Shown: positions 43,515 to 53,645 of the stretch, piece after piece
Layout of the letters: each line of letters begins with the position of its first letter
Numbering within the stretch: position 1 is the stretch's first letter
DNA from: Aricia agestis
Taxonomy: Eukaryota > Arthropoda > Insecta > Lepidoptera > Lycaenidae
DNA: 64,000 nt
Assembly (NCBI RefSeq): GCF_905147365.1
Contig: NC_056422.1
Coordinates: 9,054,501 to 9,118,500, forward strand
Direction of reading: 5' to 3'
Notes under the pieces: generated by a model
The model's database searches: none
What the model saw: only the letters and a program-made list of their open reading frames with translations
Told to the model about the DNA's origin: nothing
Position numbers and translations under genes: made by a program

Positions 43515-44046
43515 ATATGTCGCAGTCATCTGCTTCAATCTGCGATTCTATTGAATGACTAGCGCATTCATTGAATGACACCATTCAATTGAATGACTAA
43601 AGGACAACTCGTCAAGACGTTGACTGCGACGTTTAACGTCTCGACTAAAAGTTATATTATAGTGAAGTCGTAAAATGGAATGCCATATTTTATAAGTAGC
43701 TGTTGTCGGGGTAGTTACAGGTAGGTGTTTTCATATTATTTTATTACAAATAAAGCACGTTAAAGTAAATTAAATCGATAAAATAATATCAACACAGTGT
43801 TATCAGCTGTTCGAGCTGCTTGACGCCATATTTGTTTTAGTGACTACTTGCGCCGTAGTGGGAAAAAGATTAAATACGTTCAATTACCTGACTTATTTCA
43901 TGTTCGCAAATCGGTAACTACTTGGATGTTGAGTAATGATCGTTCAATCGACGTTGGCCGAGTCATTCAATTGAATGGTTTCATTTAATGAATGCGCTAC
44001 AGCCATTCAATCGAAAATCAGATTGAACCAGATGACTGCGACATAT
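43515..44046. repeat. DNA element with about 85-bp TIRs (532 bp)
   Basis: The left end (ATATGTCGCAGTCATCTGCT ... CATTCAATTGAATGACT) is matched by the reverse complement of the right end. CATTCAATTGAATG itself is a palindrome present in both TIRs. TA-rich flanks prevent definition of the TSD. The interior (43640-43930) has no ORF. Confidence 0.8.
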
Positions 44047-44341
44047 ACATAAGTATTGCCAGATGACGCTCGCGCCCATAGATGATGCAATATATATAAT
44101 ATAGAGAGAGTTGCGCCAAAATTTGTTTATCGCGTAGGAACCGTACATTTTTCTAGGATAAAAAGTATGTCCTTTCATTAAGCTATGTCCTTGCCGGAAC
44201 TCAAAGTACCGCCGTGCTAAATCTGAGACAAGGCGGCTAAGAGGTTCGGGCGTGAATAGGTAACAGATAGACAGACAGAAAGGCAGCTATACACTTTCTC
44301 ATATTTGTAATATTAGTATGGAAGTATTTTGCAAAGTACCA

Positions 44342-44466
44342 TCGAGGAAATTGATTCCTAGGCAGTTGACAGACCAATGTCATTTGGTTGGATGATGGTA
44401 TCAATGGTATTTGTGATCTGTCAGCTGCATTTGACATAACGCGACCAAACTACGTAGGTCCACCAC
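44342..44466. repeat. MITE (TAGGCAGTTGAC family), truncated
   Basis: Head AAATTGATTCCTAGGCAGTT as in 24573-24716, but the right end stops at GTAGGTCCACCAC where the next repeat begins. Confidence 0.65.
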
Positions 44467-44800
44467 ACCAGAGTAGACAGAATGATAGAGTATACCGACT
44501 TAGAACTGATGTTGAAATTTTTAAATTTGACGTATTATGACCTACGAATTTAAAACTATGACATATTCGATGGACGTGTTCCTCTTTGGTCGTATTTTTG
44601 TTTGTGTTTTGGCACATGTGATTAAAACTGTCAGAATCCAATTTTGAAATCTTTATTTTAAATATTTAAAAATAAATTATAACAGGCAGCAAGAGGCACA
44701 TTCCGTTCATAATCCTAGTGAAACCCGACGAATTTGACAGATATTGAGACCTGTCCGTCTCTTTGCAGTCGAACTACTGGTCGTTATGTCTATTGTGACC
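44467..44800 (-). repeat. Inverted, deleted copy of the 34085-34450 repeat
   Basis: It matches the reverse complement of 34085-34450 from CAGAGTAGACAGAATGATAG to GAACTACTGGTCGTTATGTC, lacking the segment GTCTGTAACAAGTTGTCAAC and adjoining bases. It abuts the truncated MITE. Confidence 0.7.
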
Positions 44801-45388
44801 ACACATACCAAAAACGTATGGAATTTGACGTAACGCATCGCTGAGTGTTATGGCGCTTGCGATGCACTATGTCAAATCCCATTTGTCCCGGGAAAGAACA
44901 AAGGATACCTTAATCCCGGAAAAATGTACGGTCCCCGAGCGATAAGCGAATTTTGGCGCAACGGAGTTACGGGCGTCAACTATCATCACATACATGAGAG
45001 TTCTCCTCCTTTTGAAGTCGGTTAAAAATGCATATATTTTATTAGTTCTCACGACTTCAGCTGACTTCAGTGTGCGTCCCGCCTCACCGCAGTTCGTGAT
45101 ATAGTGTGCGACGCGGCGTCTACGCGTTGCGAAACTAGAGCGCGGCGCGTGCCGCCTGCACCTACAGATAACCACCTAAATTGATCTTCTAATTTAAATT
45201 CACTATTACACAGTCACCTGCACTCCAAAGAAAAGGGTTTTATAGGGGAACGTGCCCAATTATGTAGTGAACTAGTGTCGGCAATCTGAAAATGTATATG
45301 TATACTAATATTATGTATAATATATTTATAGGAAATGTGTGTCCTTTTTTCTACACAGAAAGCACCTGTGTTTTTAATTTTGTATCTG
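44801..45388. other. Intergenic, repeat fragments
   Basis: About 44888-44985 is a piece of the short Helitron-like family (AATCCCGGAAAAATGTACGG ... GGCGCAACGGAGTTACGGGC). A CpG-rich stretch at 45075-45165 is unexplained. The minus-strand 102-codon frame is repeat-derived. Confidence 0.45.
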
Positions 45389-45475
45389 TTGCCACCTAAT
45401 GGTTGACTGGTAGGAAATGCCCTATGGCATTAAGTCAACCATTGTACATTGTGCAAAAGAGTTAAATAAATAAAC
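45389..45475 (+). mobile_element. LINE 3' end fragment
   Basis: GCCACCTAATGGTTGACTGG, CTATGGCATTAAGTCAACC, TTGTACATTGTGC and a TAAATAAATAAA tail form the familiar 3' terminus of a lepidopteran non-LTR element. No coding sequence is attached. Confidence 0.5.
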
Positions 45476-46249
45476 AAAATTGCTTACTATTAATTTATTT
45501 GTCATCTACTTATGATAATATGTTCCTTCACGTTTTCATTTACAAATAAAGTACGAAAAAATTAATATCAAAATACCACCAATATTATTATTTCTTACAC
45601 CTTCTCCTCGACTGTCCAACAGAAACAAGCACCTTGGTCGATACGAATACTGATCCGCGGAGAAATTTCGTGGTACCAACCCCAACCACCTCGTTCAATT
45701 TATAAGCATTATTGGGTTGGGGACAATACTCTAATGCGAAGAAGTCACAATAGATCCTCAGGGGTCACAGTGACATCAGGGCTACTATGACCTGCCTTTA
45801 GGACAAAATAATAATAATAAAATTTTTACTTCTCACTCTGCCACCTGTTCCTGCACGTTCCCGTTCGGATAAATCCGAATATAAATAAGCTTATTTCTCC
45901 GCTTTAGCCTGCATGGAATATTGTTGCATACAGACTATGACCCAGAGTACATTATGTAGCAAATTGACCATTAACATTAAAACTGTATCAAAATCGATCA
46001 AGCCATAAATACTTTTGCAATTTAATTAAATATCATTGGTATATGTAATTGGCGTTAATGTCAAGCGAGGGGTAGTTACCGATTCAGGTCAAGAAAAAAA
46101 ACCTTTCACCTCAGTGATTTAAACGCTGTCATATTAACACGTAATTCTTCCATCTTAAACCAGTTTTGCCGCAAAAGCCACCTGTACCCCGATTCTGCTA
46201 TTTTAACAAAGTTTCGATCCATTATCTGGCAGGTGTTCGTGGTTGTGGA
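45476..46249. other. Intergenic, no gene recognised
   Basis: A GC-richer block at about 45600-45810 has inverted words (ACCAACCCCAACC / GGGTTGGGG) and CAGGGGTCACAGTGACATCAG, possibly an old element. No gene. Confidence 0.35.
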
Positions 46250-46336
46250 TTTCCACTCCGCTGTAGATAGCGGAGCTAAGACTCTATCGGGGAGCTAAGG
46301 CTCCATCGTGGAGTTAGAGTTATATCGGGGAGCAAA

Positions 46337-46604
46337 GGGTCAACTTATACTAGCGCAGAGTCGAAGCGAAGCGAATTCCCAAAAACTGGTCACAGAAAAT
46401 TCAACCTTAACTCCAGAGCGTAACGCATACATTACTTCTGCGAGGCCAATCAGCGTTGGCCGGGCGCATCGACGCGAATTCGCGCGGATACGCGCGCCTT
46501 TTTAAATACTCAGAAGTAATAAAGTGCGTTAAATAAATTTGTTATATTCAGTTTTAATAATTCGCTTCGATGCACTTCGACTCTGCGCTAGTATAAATTG
46601 ACCC
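46337..46604. mobile_element. Tourist-like MITE in the minisatellite (268 bp)
   Basis: GGGTCAACTTATACTAGCGC and inverse GGGTCAATTTATACTAGCGC as in 28629-28910. TAA follows the right end (46605-46607); the left flank AAA is one base off the TAA of the array word GAGCTAA, so the target site is recognisable. Confidence 0.85.
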
Positions 46605-46665
46605 TAAAGCTCTATCAGAGAGCTAAGCCTGTATCGAGGTCGAGGAGCCAGAGCCTTGGCTCCTC

Positions 46666-46717
46666 GGGGAGTTAGAGCTATATCGGGGTTAGCTCCCCGA
46701 TATAGCTCTAACTCCCC
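46666..46717. repeat. Perfect 23-bp hairpin in the minisatellite
   Basis: Arm 46666-46688 (GGGGAGTTAGAGCTATATCG plus GGG) and its exact reverse complement at 46695-46717 around TTAGCT. Each arm is one array unit, so one unit has been copied in inverted orientation. Confidence 0.92.
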
Positions 46718-46740
46718 GACTCTATCTTGGAAGCTAAAAT

Positions 46741-47115
46741 CAGTACTTGCCAGTTGCCCCTAATATTAAATCGAATAAGCCGATTGATAAGCTCGAAAAA
46801 TCCGAATATACAAGCTATAAATCTTTAAACCCGCATTTCTTGCGATATAGAAAACCTGGTATTCACGGGATTTGTAGATTGCAAAAATTCGGGATTACCC
46901 AAACAAACAAAACCCGGGTTTTGTTGATTTTTGTTGTGCGTTTAAGGTGTGCGCAACGAAGTTACGGGGGGGGGGGGTGTATGATTTTTTTATTAGTTTG
47001 ATAATCTCTCGTGTCGCCGTAACGTTGCCAAACTTCATCTGTACGACCGATTTTGATGAAATTTTGTAAGCTTAGTTTAGGTGAACTGCAAACCAACATT
47101 TTCTGGGCCAGCTAG
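46741..47115 (+). mobile_element. Possible Helitron-like repeat
   Basis: It ends TTCTGGGCCAGCTAG before T (47116). GTGTCGCCGTAACGTTGCCA upstream is common in lepidopteran repeats. It contains an 11-G run (about 46968-46978). The 5' terminus is unclear and the 84-codon frame over it is not supported. Confidence 0.4.
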
Positions 47116-48685
47116 TCAGGGCGAGCGAAGGGAGCCCTAGTATATCCCACAACCTGAGCACCTTTGTAGTACACTTGACGAAAAAACTATCACGCCTATT
47201 GATTTGTGCTTTAACATTGTAATTTTAATTTATATTTAGATGTGTTATCATCCGTCAGTCAAGGTTTGGTTCCAATTAAATTATAAAAAACTACCTTAAA
47301 GATTATTATTAGATATTAAGGACCACACAGAAAAACGACGCGACCTCACAAAGCTCGGCTTTTAGCTAGTCCTATAATAAGTTTCTATAACACCCAATCA
47401 CCCCATACAAACGATACAATGCATACAGAAGTATTACCCTGTATCATTACCCGACCGATGATGGATGACCACCGCCTCGTATTAACCACCTACACGAATC
47501 GATCTTCATTTTTGTGCCGTATTATGAGACGGCAATCTAGTGAATTTATTACTTGTAAGTTGTAAGCGAATCTGCTGGACTGTGTGGGCTTGATCGATAG
47601 TACTGGAACGGAAATTGTTAAACGGTAATTAACAATTATAGCAATTGTATAGATTATGGAAAATAATTATTTCAAGTAAAGGGTCACTCGATCGAAAGTA
47701 GAAAATAATTATTTCTTCTTTTATCTTTTATTAGTGTTCGCTACTTCGACTTTATGTAGACAAGTTATAACTAAGTTTTACTGTTTCTAGTTATTTCTAG
47801 TTATATACTGTTATTAGAAAGAAAAGAGAAAAACAGTTACTGAGATATGAGAAATTTTCTCGTCGATATTAAAATTCAGTATCAAACGGAGAAGATATTC
47901 TTATAACTATTTTGTTTATATAATTTAATATACGTCATTTTGTAAAGCTTGATAATATGTTTCCGTAAAATTCTATCGGTCTCAATACAAAAGATTTAAA
48001 CACCTGTTGAACAGTTGATTAGAAAAAAATCAGTACAAAATGGTTATGGCTTAATCTCTCAAAACAACTGTTCAATAGATGTTTCAATCTTTTGTGGTAA
48101 GACTGTATATTTTTAAGAGAGGAAAGTCGATAGGATTGGCTTCATTGAACATTTTTTCTTACTTTCTTTTTCTCTCCCACCGCTTGGAGATGCTTACTAA
48201 AACTCCTTGGAAAGCATCTCCAAGCACCTTCTAATTAATTAACACTATGTTAATTCCCTTATCAGCCACCACTTAAGCCAGCCCGTTCCAGTTGCTAGTA
48301 TCGCACAGTAACAAACAGACAGCCAAACAATTAGCCTACGCATATTAATTACGGCACAATCGACGTGTCCGCCTTTCTCGCGTGATTTAGAATATCTTCG
48401 CGTCACATGTCTGACCGATGACTTTATCTATGACTTGGCTTTTACTCCCACTAGAAAAGGATAGGTTTGTCTCGAAAACTTGTGAAATTTGCTGATCTGT
48501 ACTATAAAATTAGCACATTAGAATTAATCATTATATACTTGATTTTACTGTCGGTTCTTGGTGGAAATTCATTTTAAACACAAATAAAACACAATATTAC
48601 TTGCACTTTTTCCACTATATTCATTAATTACTACAAATTCAACTTAAGCACGACCGGTTTCGATATAAACATACATCATACACCT
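47116..48685. other. Intergenic, no gene recognised
   Basis: About 1.6 kb. The only structure seen is a 14-bp inverted repeat GCTTGGAGATGCTT (48182-48195) with 48212-48225. No coding segments, tRNA or transposon termini. Confidence 0.45.
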
Positions 48686-49115
48686 GTAGTGCTAGCACGG
48701 CGAAAAGTAGAAATGCGGAAGTATAGACAAACTGTGGACATAAACTTAAGGTGCCGTTCCGATCTTTACCGCCGTTAGCCGTTAGTCGATTAGTCGCGAC
48801 CGACAAAATTCAATTAAAACGCCACTTTATGACAGACTATAGTATATGTCATAAAGTAAGACGTTATTTGAATTTTTAGGACTATATTCTGTCATAAAGT
48901 GGCATTTGAATTGAATTTTTCGGAACGAAAAAAGATCGTAACGGCACCTTAAGTTTATCTCCACAGTTTGTGACTATAGTCTGTCATAAAGTGGCATTTT
49001 AATTGAATTTTTCGGAACGAAAAAAGTTTGGAACGACACCTTAAGTTTATCTCCACCATATCTCCACAGTTTGTCTATACTTTCGCATTTCCACTGGTTA
49101 CCGTGCTAGGACTAC
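48686..49115. repeat. MITE with about 80-bp TIRs and a duplicated right end
   Basis: The left GTAGTGCTAGCACGG and the right CCGTGCTAGGACTAC close long TIRs containing GTATAGACAAACTGTGGA and ACTTAAGGTGCCGTTCC. A 75-bp right-arm segment (CTGTCATAAAGTGGCATTTG ... CACCTTAAGTTTATCTCCAC) is tandemly repeated (about 48892-48966 and 48979-49053). No TSD resolved. Confidence 0.75.
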
Positions 49116-49121
49116 GAAAGA

Positions 49122-49426
49122 AGGGGCAAACGAGCAAACGGGTCACCTGATGGAAAGCAACTTCCGTCGCCCATGGACACTCGCAGCATCAGAAGAACTG
49201 CAGGTGCGTTGCCGGCCTTTTAACAGGGAATAGGGTAATAGGAGAGGGTAGGGATGGGAAGGGAAGGGAATAGGGGAGGATAGGGAAGGGAATTGGGCCT
49301 CCGCTAAACTCACTCACTCGGCGAAACACAGTGCAAGCGCTGTTTCACGCCGGTTTTCTGTGAGAACGTGGTATTTCTCCGGTCGAGCCGGCCCATTCGT
49401 GCCAAAGCATGGCTCTCCCACGTATT
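49122..49426 (-). mobile_element. Poly(A) SINE, Metulj-like (copy 6, minus, tail missing)
   Basis: It lacks the terminal CCTTATTTCATA and poly(A). It shares with the right-arm copy at least four changes against the family: CCGCTAAACTC, CACAGTGCAAGCG, AGAAGAACTGCAGG and TTTTAACAGGG. Confidence 0.88.
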
Positions 49427-49576
49427 ATAAATTATATCTGATAAAAAATATGCCTCATCAGCTGGTTATCAGATCGGTGAAGGTCGACCTCCCACCGGCT
49501 CTTAGACCATATAAACTTGCAAGACGGTGGTGAACTTTGTTTCACTTTCCTTACAAATCTGTTTTTATTGTAGAGA

Positions 49577-49788
49577 GTGTTAGTTCATCATGCAACCGAC
49601 AGATGGCGACAATCTGCGTCTACATCGCGCTATAGCTAGCACGAGCGTAAAAGTACAACAAGGTAGACGGAGTATCGTCGTTGAGTGTCTATGGGCAATA
49701 GACGGAAATTGCTTTCCGCAACTGATAGTTGCGTCTCTTTTTGTATTAGGCTGCTGTCCTTATGGACATGAGCCTGTTTAATGAAATA
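49577..49788 (+). repeat. SINE-like 212-bp repeat (copy A)
   Basis: From GTTAGTTCATCATGCAACCG to CTTATGGACATGAGCCTGTT. Other copies: 52925-53142 (minus), 53807-54023 (minus), 57308-57524 (plus). Contains GAGTGTCTATGGGC and GACGGAAATTGCTTTCC, related to the core of the Metulj-like SINE. A 63-codon frame spans this copy but is interrupted or altered in others. Confidence 0.75.
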
Positions 49789-49972
49789 ATTCCTATTTAT
49801 ATAGTATGAACTGTTTTAAACTAGAGCTGTAAAAGTATCGAAAAAAGCGTACCCGTATGTATTTGTTACTTTAACTGTCAGTAGTCAGTACTCGTTACTA
49901 TTGTATCGTTACTCGTTACTCGATACTTTTGAATTTTGATACCTCATACATAACCAAGTTTTGTTGATTATT

Positions 49973-50215
49973 AGGTTCCGTACCCAAAGGTTAAAAACGG
50001 GACACTGTTACTTCGATGTCTGTCCGTCTGTCTGTCTGTCTCCAGGCTGTATCTCAAAGGTATAGGTTAGACTTCTGAAATTTTCACAGATTGTGTGTTT
50101 CTGGTGCCGCTGTAACAAGAAATACTAAAAACAAAATAAAGTTAATATTTAAGTGGGGCAAAACGTGATTTTTTAAAACTTCTTGCTCCTAATCCATAAT
50201 GGCAACATGACACTT
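49973..50215 (-). repeat. Dispersed repeat copy (family of 1-247), left arm
   Basis: Minus copy from TTAGGTTCCGTACCCAAAGG to GGCAACATGACAC; its mirror is 52475-52735. Confidence 0.75.
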
Positions 50216-51050
50216 GACATGACATTTTCACAAAATCCTGAGTTACACAGTTCCGTCTTTCAGTGCTGCTACTTTCACAGTGAACTCTCTACAAGGAACA
50301 CGTACACACCCTAAAGTATTATCACTTATTTTTGTTACACACTGTATATGGATGCTGTTATGCGTTCGTGTACCATCCCACATGGGACTAGTTTTGAGTA
50401 ATCGGCGTTTAAAGTTTTTTTGGAATAATCTTTATTTTCTGCTTATTTTAAGCAAAAAAATGTTATTGTGCGGTACCTTTTTTTGTTGCAATGCGTAGAT
50501 TATGATTATGAAAAAAGATTTTAATTTTCCATTCTGTTTTAAGAGAAAATGTATAAAAATGGTTAATGCTATAGGGCTTATTAATAGCATTAATGTCCTT
50601 TGTGATATTTCTTTCACATAAATCCGAAATTCTGATTTGTTCTTTCAATACAAGTGTTTATTTTAACAAAATTCAAATTCAATTTATTTATTAAGCATAC
50701 AATAATATACAATAGTATAAAAGCTAGGTAGTGTACATCACGTCGTCTAATCCCATGCTAAGTAAAAACTTGTGTTATGGCAATCAAACAACGGATGCAC
50801 GCCGAACAATTGTATCCTAATATAATATATTATTTACACGTTTTTACACACCAAATACCATCGAAATCCACGTAACGGTTCAAGCAGAAATCACTTTTAT
50901 TTAATTCCTGGGAACCGTACATTTTTTCAGAATAAAAAGGACCCTATGTCCTTTCCCGGGACTCAAAGTATCTCCATACCAAATTTCAGAAGAATCGGTT
51001 CAGGGTTTGGGCGTGACGAGGTAATTTTATAACATTTTCAAACTACTTAA

Positions 51051-51677
51051 TTTTTACAACTTGAGGACACAACTGTTACAGCAACAGCCGCCGCCGTCAG
51101 CTCACCGTCCGCGTCACCGCATGACGTCGACACGAAATTGAGGCCATCGACTCAAGCGAAAAACTATGCAAGCGTCGCTGCTTGCCCCGCACCAACCCCG
51201 CGGGCAAAGGCGAAGGGTGCAAAGGAGGGCCGCAAGGCTGAACATCTTCCACTCGACAGGGACGAGAGCAGGAGGTGCGATGAGGAGGGCTTCGTTCTGG
51301 TGGAGAGGAGGAAGAAGAGGATGCCCACCGTCCGCAACCACCGCGGCACCGCACCTTATGTGCCTGAGCTGCGCCTGCGGAGCGAGGTGCCCGCGACGCC
51401 GCTCTACGTGTCGCGCCTGCACTGGTCCATGACGGTCGAAGACGTCGAAAACTACATCCGCGAGAAGACCACCTACACCTTGAGGGTGGAGCGTCTGCAC
51501 TCTCGTCACAAAGTGAATTTCAGTTCCTTTGTGGTGAGAGTGCCGACTCAAGTTTTATCCATCTTCGAGGTGGAGCAGTTCTGGCCCGCCGGTGTAGTTT
51601 ACCGGAGGTTCCGGGGGAGACTCCCGAACGAAGCGCGCATCACGTCGCCGAAAGAGACTTTACGTGATACAGTGTAG
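51051..51677 (+). pseudogene. LINE ORF1 C-terminal fragment (CR1/jockey-type)
   Basis: Open from 51051 (after TAA) to TAG at 51675-51677 with no internal stop, but the 5' end is missing and the first ATG-independent residues look like ORF interior. Order: Ala/Ser/Pro-rich stretch, AKNYASVAA, DEEGFVLVERRKKR, HRGTAPYVPELRLRSEVPAT, then an RRM-like region PLYVSRLHWSMTVEDVENYI, VNFSSFVVRVPTQVL, WPAGVVYRRFRGRLP. These are hallmark phrases of the nucleic-acid-binding ORF1 protein of lepidopteran non-LTR elements. GC-rich, unlike its surroundings. Opposite-strand frames here are shadows. Confidence 0.82.
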
Positions 51678-51880
51678 TGTGATTGTGTGTGTGAATGTGT
51701 GAATAATATATATTAGGATACAATTGTTCGGCGTGCATCTGTTGCTGTTGCCATAACACAAGTTTTTACTTAGCATGGGATTAGACGACGTGATGTACGC
51801 TAACTAGCTTTTATACTATTGTATATTATTGTATGCTTAATAAAGAATTTGAATTTGAATTTTGTTAAAATAAGCACTTG
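51678..51880 (+). mobile_element. LINE 3' UTR and tail attached directly to ORF1
   Basis: GT-rich start, AGGATACAATTGTTCGGCGT, GCATGGGATTAGACGACGTG, CTTAATAAAGAATTTGAATT with a (GAATTT)n-type tail. No ORF2 lies between ORF1 and this UTR. The same UTR is mirrored at about 50650-50840 in the left arm. Confidence 0.7.
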
Positions 51881-52190
51881 TATTGAAAGAACAAATCAGA
51901 ATTTCGCATTTACGTGAAAGAAATATCACAAAGGACATTAATGCCATTAATAAGCCCTATAGCATTAACCATTTTTATACATTTTCTCTTAAAACAGAAT
52001 GGAAAATTAAAATCTTTTTTCATAATCATAATCTACGCATTTCAAAAAAAAAAAAAAGGTACCGCACAATAACATTTTTTTGCTTAAAATAAGCAGAAAA
52101 TAAAGATTATTCCAAAAAAACTTTAAACGCCGATTACTCAAAACTAGTCCCATGTGGGATGGTACACGAACGCATAACAGCATCCATATA

Positions 52191-52449
52191 CAGTGTGTAA
52201 CAAAAATAAGTGATAATAATTTAGGGTGTGTACGTGTTCCTTGTAGAGAGTTCACTGTGAAAGTAGCAGCACTGAAAGACGGAATAATTTTTTCACATTT
52301 GTATGGGCAAGGGCCCGAGCGTCACGAGTTTCCCCATACAAAAGGGAAAAAAAAATTTGGCCTTTCAGCGCTGCTACTTTCACAGTGAACTCTCTACAAG
52401 GAGCACGTACACTACCTACAGTATTATCACTTATTTTTGTTACACCCTG
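52191..52449. repeat. MITE (GTGTAACAAAAATAAG family), best copy
   Basis: CAGTGTGTAACAAAAATAAG continuing through TGTACGTGTTCCTTGTAGAG, inverted at the right to the terminus CACCCTG; TIRs are about 85 bp with AGTAGCAGCACTGAAAG. The middle is GTATGGGCAAGGGCCCGAGC. The left duplication arm has lost about 165 bp of this element. Confidence 0.8.
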
Positions 52450-52474
52450 TGTAACTCAGGATTTTGAGAAAATG

Positions 52475-52735
52475 TCATGTCAAGTGTCATGTTGTCATTA
52501 TGGATTAGGGGCAAAAAGTTTTAAAAAATCACGTTTTGCCCCACTTAAATATTAACTTTATTTTGTTTTTAGTATTTCTTGTTACAGCGGCACCAGAAAC
52601 ACACAATCTGTGAAAATTTCAGAAGTCTAACCTATAGCTTTTGAGATACAGCCTGGAGACAGACGAACAGACGGACAGACATCGAAGTCTAAGTAACAGG
52701 GTCCCGTTTTTAACCTTTGGGTACGGAACCTAATA
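52475..52735 (+). repeat. Dispersed repeat copy (family of 1-247), right arm
   Basis: Plus copy, mirror of 49973-50215, ending GGGTACGGAACCTAATAATC. Confidence 0.75.
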
Positions 52736-52924
52736 ATCAACAAAACTTGGTTATGTATGAGGTATCAAAATTCAAAAGTATCGAGTAACGAGTAACGATA
52801 CAATAGTAACGAGTACTGACTACTGACAGTTAAAGTAACAAATACATACGGGTACGCTTTTTTCGATACTTTTACAGCTCTAGTTTAAAACAGTTCATAC
52901 TATATATTTAGTAATTATATCATT

Positions 52925-53142
52925 AAACAGGCTCAAGTCCATAAGGACAGCAGCCTAATACAAAAAGAGACGCAACTATCAGTTGCGGAAAGCAATTTCC
53001 GTCTATTGCCCATAGACACTCAACGACGATACTCCGTCTACCTTGTTATACTTTTACGCTCGTGCTAGCTATAGCGCGATGTAGGCGCAGATTGTCGCCA
53101 TCTGTCGGTTGCATGATGAACTAACACTCTCTACATTATAAA
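52925..53142 (-). repeat. SINE-like 212-bp repeat (copy B)
   Basis: Mirror of copy A in the right duplication arm. Confidence 0.75.
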
Positions 53143-53283
53143 AACAGATTTGTAAGGAAAGTGAAACAAAGTTCACCACCGTCTTGCAAGTTTATATGGT
53201 CTAAGAGCCGGTGGGAGGTCGACCTTCACCGATCTGATAACCAGCTGATGAGGCATATTTTTTATCAAATATAATTTATAATA

Positions 53284-53645
53284 AGTGGGAGAGCCATGCT
53301 TCGGCACGAACGGGCCGGCTCGACCGGAGAAATACCACGTTCTCACAGAAAACCGGCGTGAAACAGCGCTTGCACTGTGTTTCGCCGAGTGAGTGAGTTT
53401 AGCGGAGGCCCAATTCCCTTCCCTATCCTCCCCTATTCCCTTCCCTTCCCATTCCTACCCTCCCCTATTCCCTTCCCTTCCCATTCCTACCCTCCCCTAT
53501 TACCCTATTCCCTGTTAAAAGGCCGGCAACGCACCTGCAGTTCTTCTGATGCTGCGAGTGTCCATGGGCGACGGAAGTTGCTTTCCATCAGGTGACCCGT
53601 TTGCTCGTTTGCCCCCTTATTTCATAAAAAAAAAAGAAAAAAAAA
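53284..53645 (+). mobile_element. Poly(A) SINE, Metulj-like (copy 7, plus)
   Basis: Complete with an A-rich tail (53626-53645). It carries the same private changes as copy 6, so both derive from one insertion that was duplicated. Confidence 0.88.

Larger units (their letters stand above)
46250..46740. repeat. Minisatellite of about 20-bp GGGGAGCTAAGNCTCTATC units
   Basis: Direct units (GGAGCTAAGACTCTATCGGG, GGAGCTAAGGCTCCATCGTG, GGAGTTAGAGTTATATCGGG) occur at 46278-46336 and resume at about 46608-46740 after a MITE insertion. Towards the right the units occur in inverted orientation, forming the hairpin at 46666-46717. Confidence 0.8.
49122..50850. repeat. Left arm of a large inverted duplication
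   Basis: It reads as the reverse complement of 51698-53616 with few substitutions. From outside in it contains a 3'-truncated SINE, a segment with AGATCGGTGAAGGTCGACCT, a 212-bp repeat, a GGGTACGGAACC repeat, one end of a GTGTAACAAAAATAAG MITE, and a LINE 3' tail. The outer breakpoint falls inside the SINE (TTGCCCC), just beyond the MITE at 48686-49115. Confidence 0.93.
51698..53616. repeat. Right arm of a large inverted duplication
   Basis: Mirror of 49122-50850. It is longer because it keeps a complete MITE (52191-52449) of which the left arm has one end only, and because its SINE has one extra minisatellite unit. About 850 bp of non-duplicated sequence (50851-51697) separates the arms. 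Confidence 0.93.

Noticed and set aside
49577..49781. 63-codon ORF in the 212-bp repeat as a small protein gene
   Set aside because: Other copies of the repeat do not preserve the frame consistently; no start context or splice structure.
51114..51551. 145-codon minus-strand ORF
   Set aside because: It is antisense to the LINE ORF1 fragment, whose plus-strand frame has recognisable domain order; the minus frame is a GC-rich shadow.
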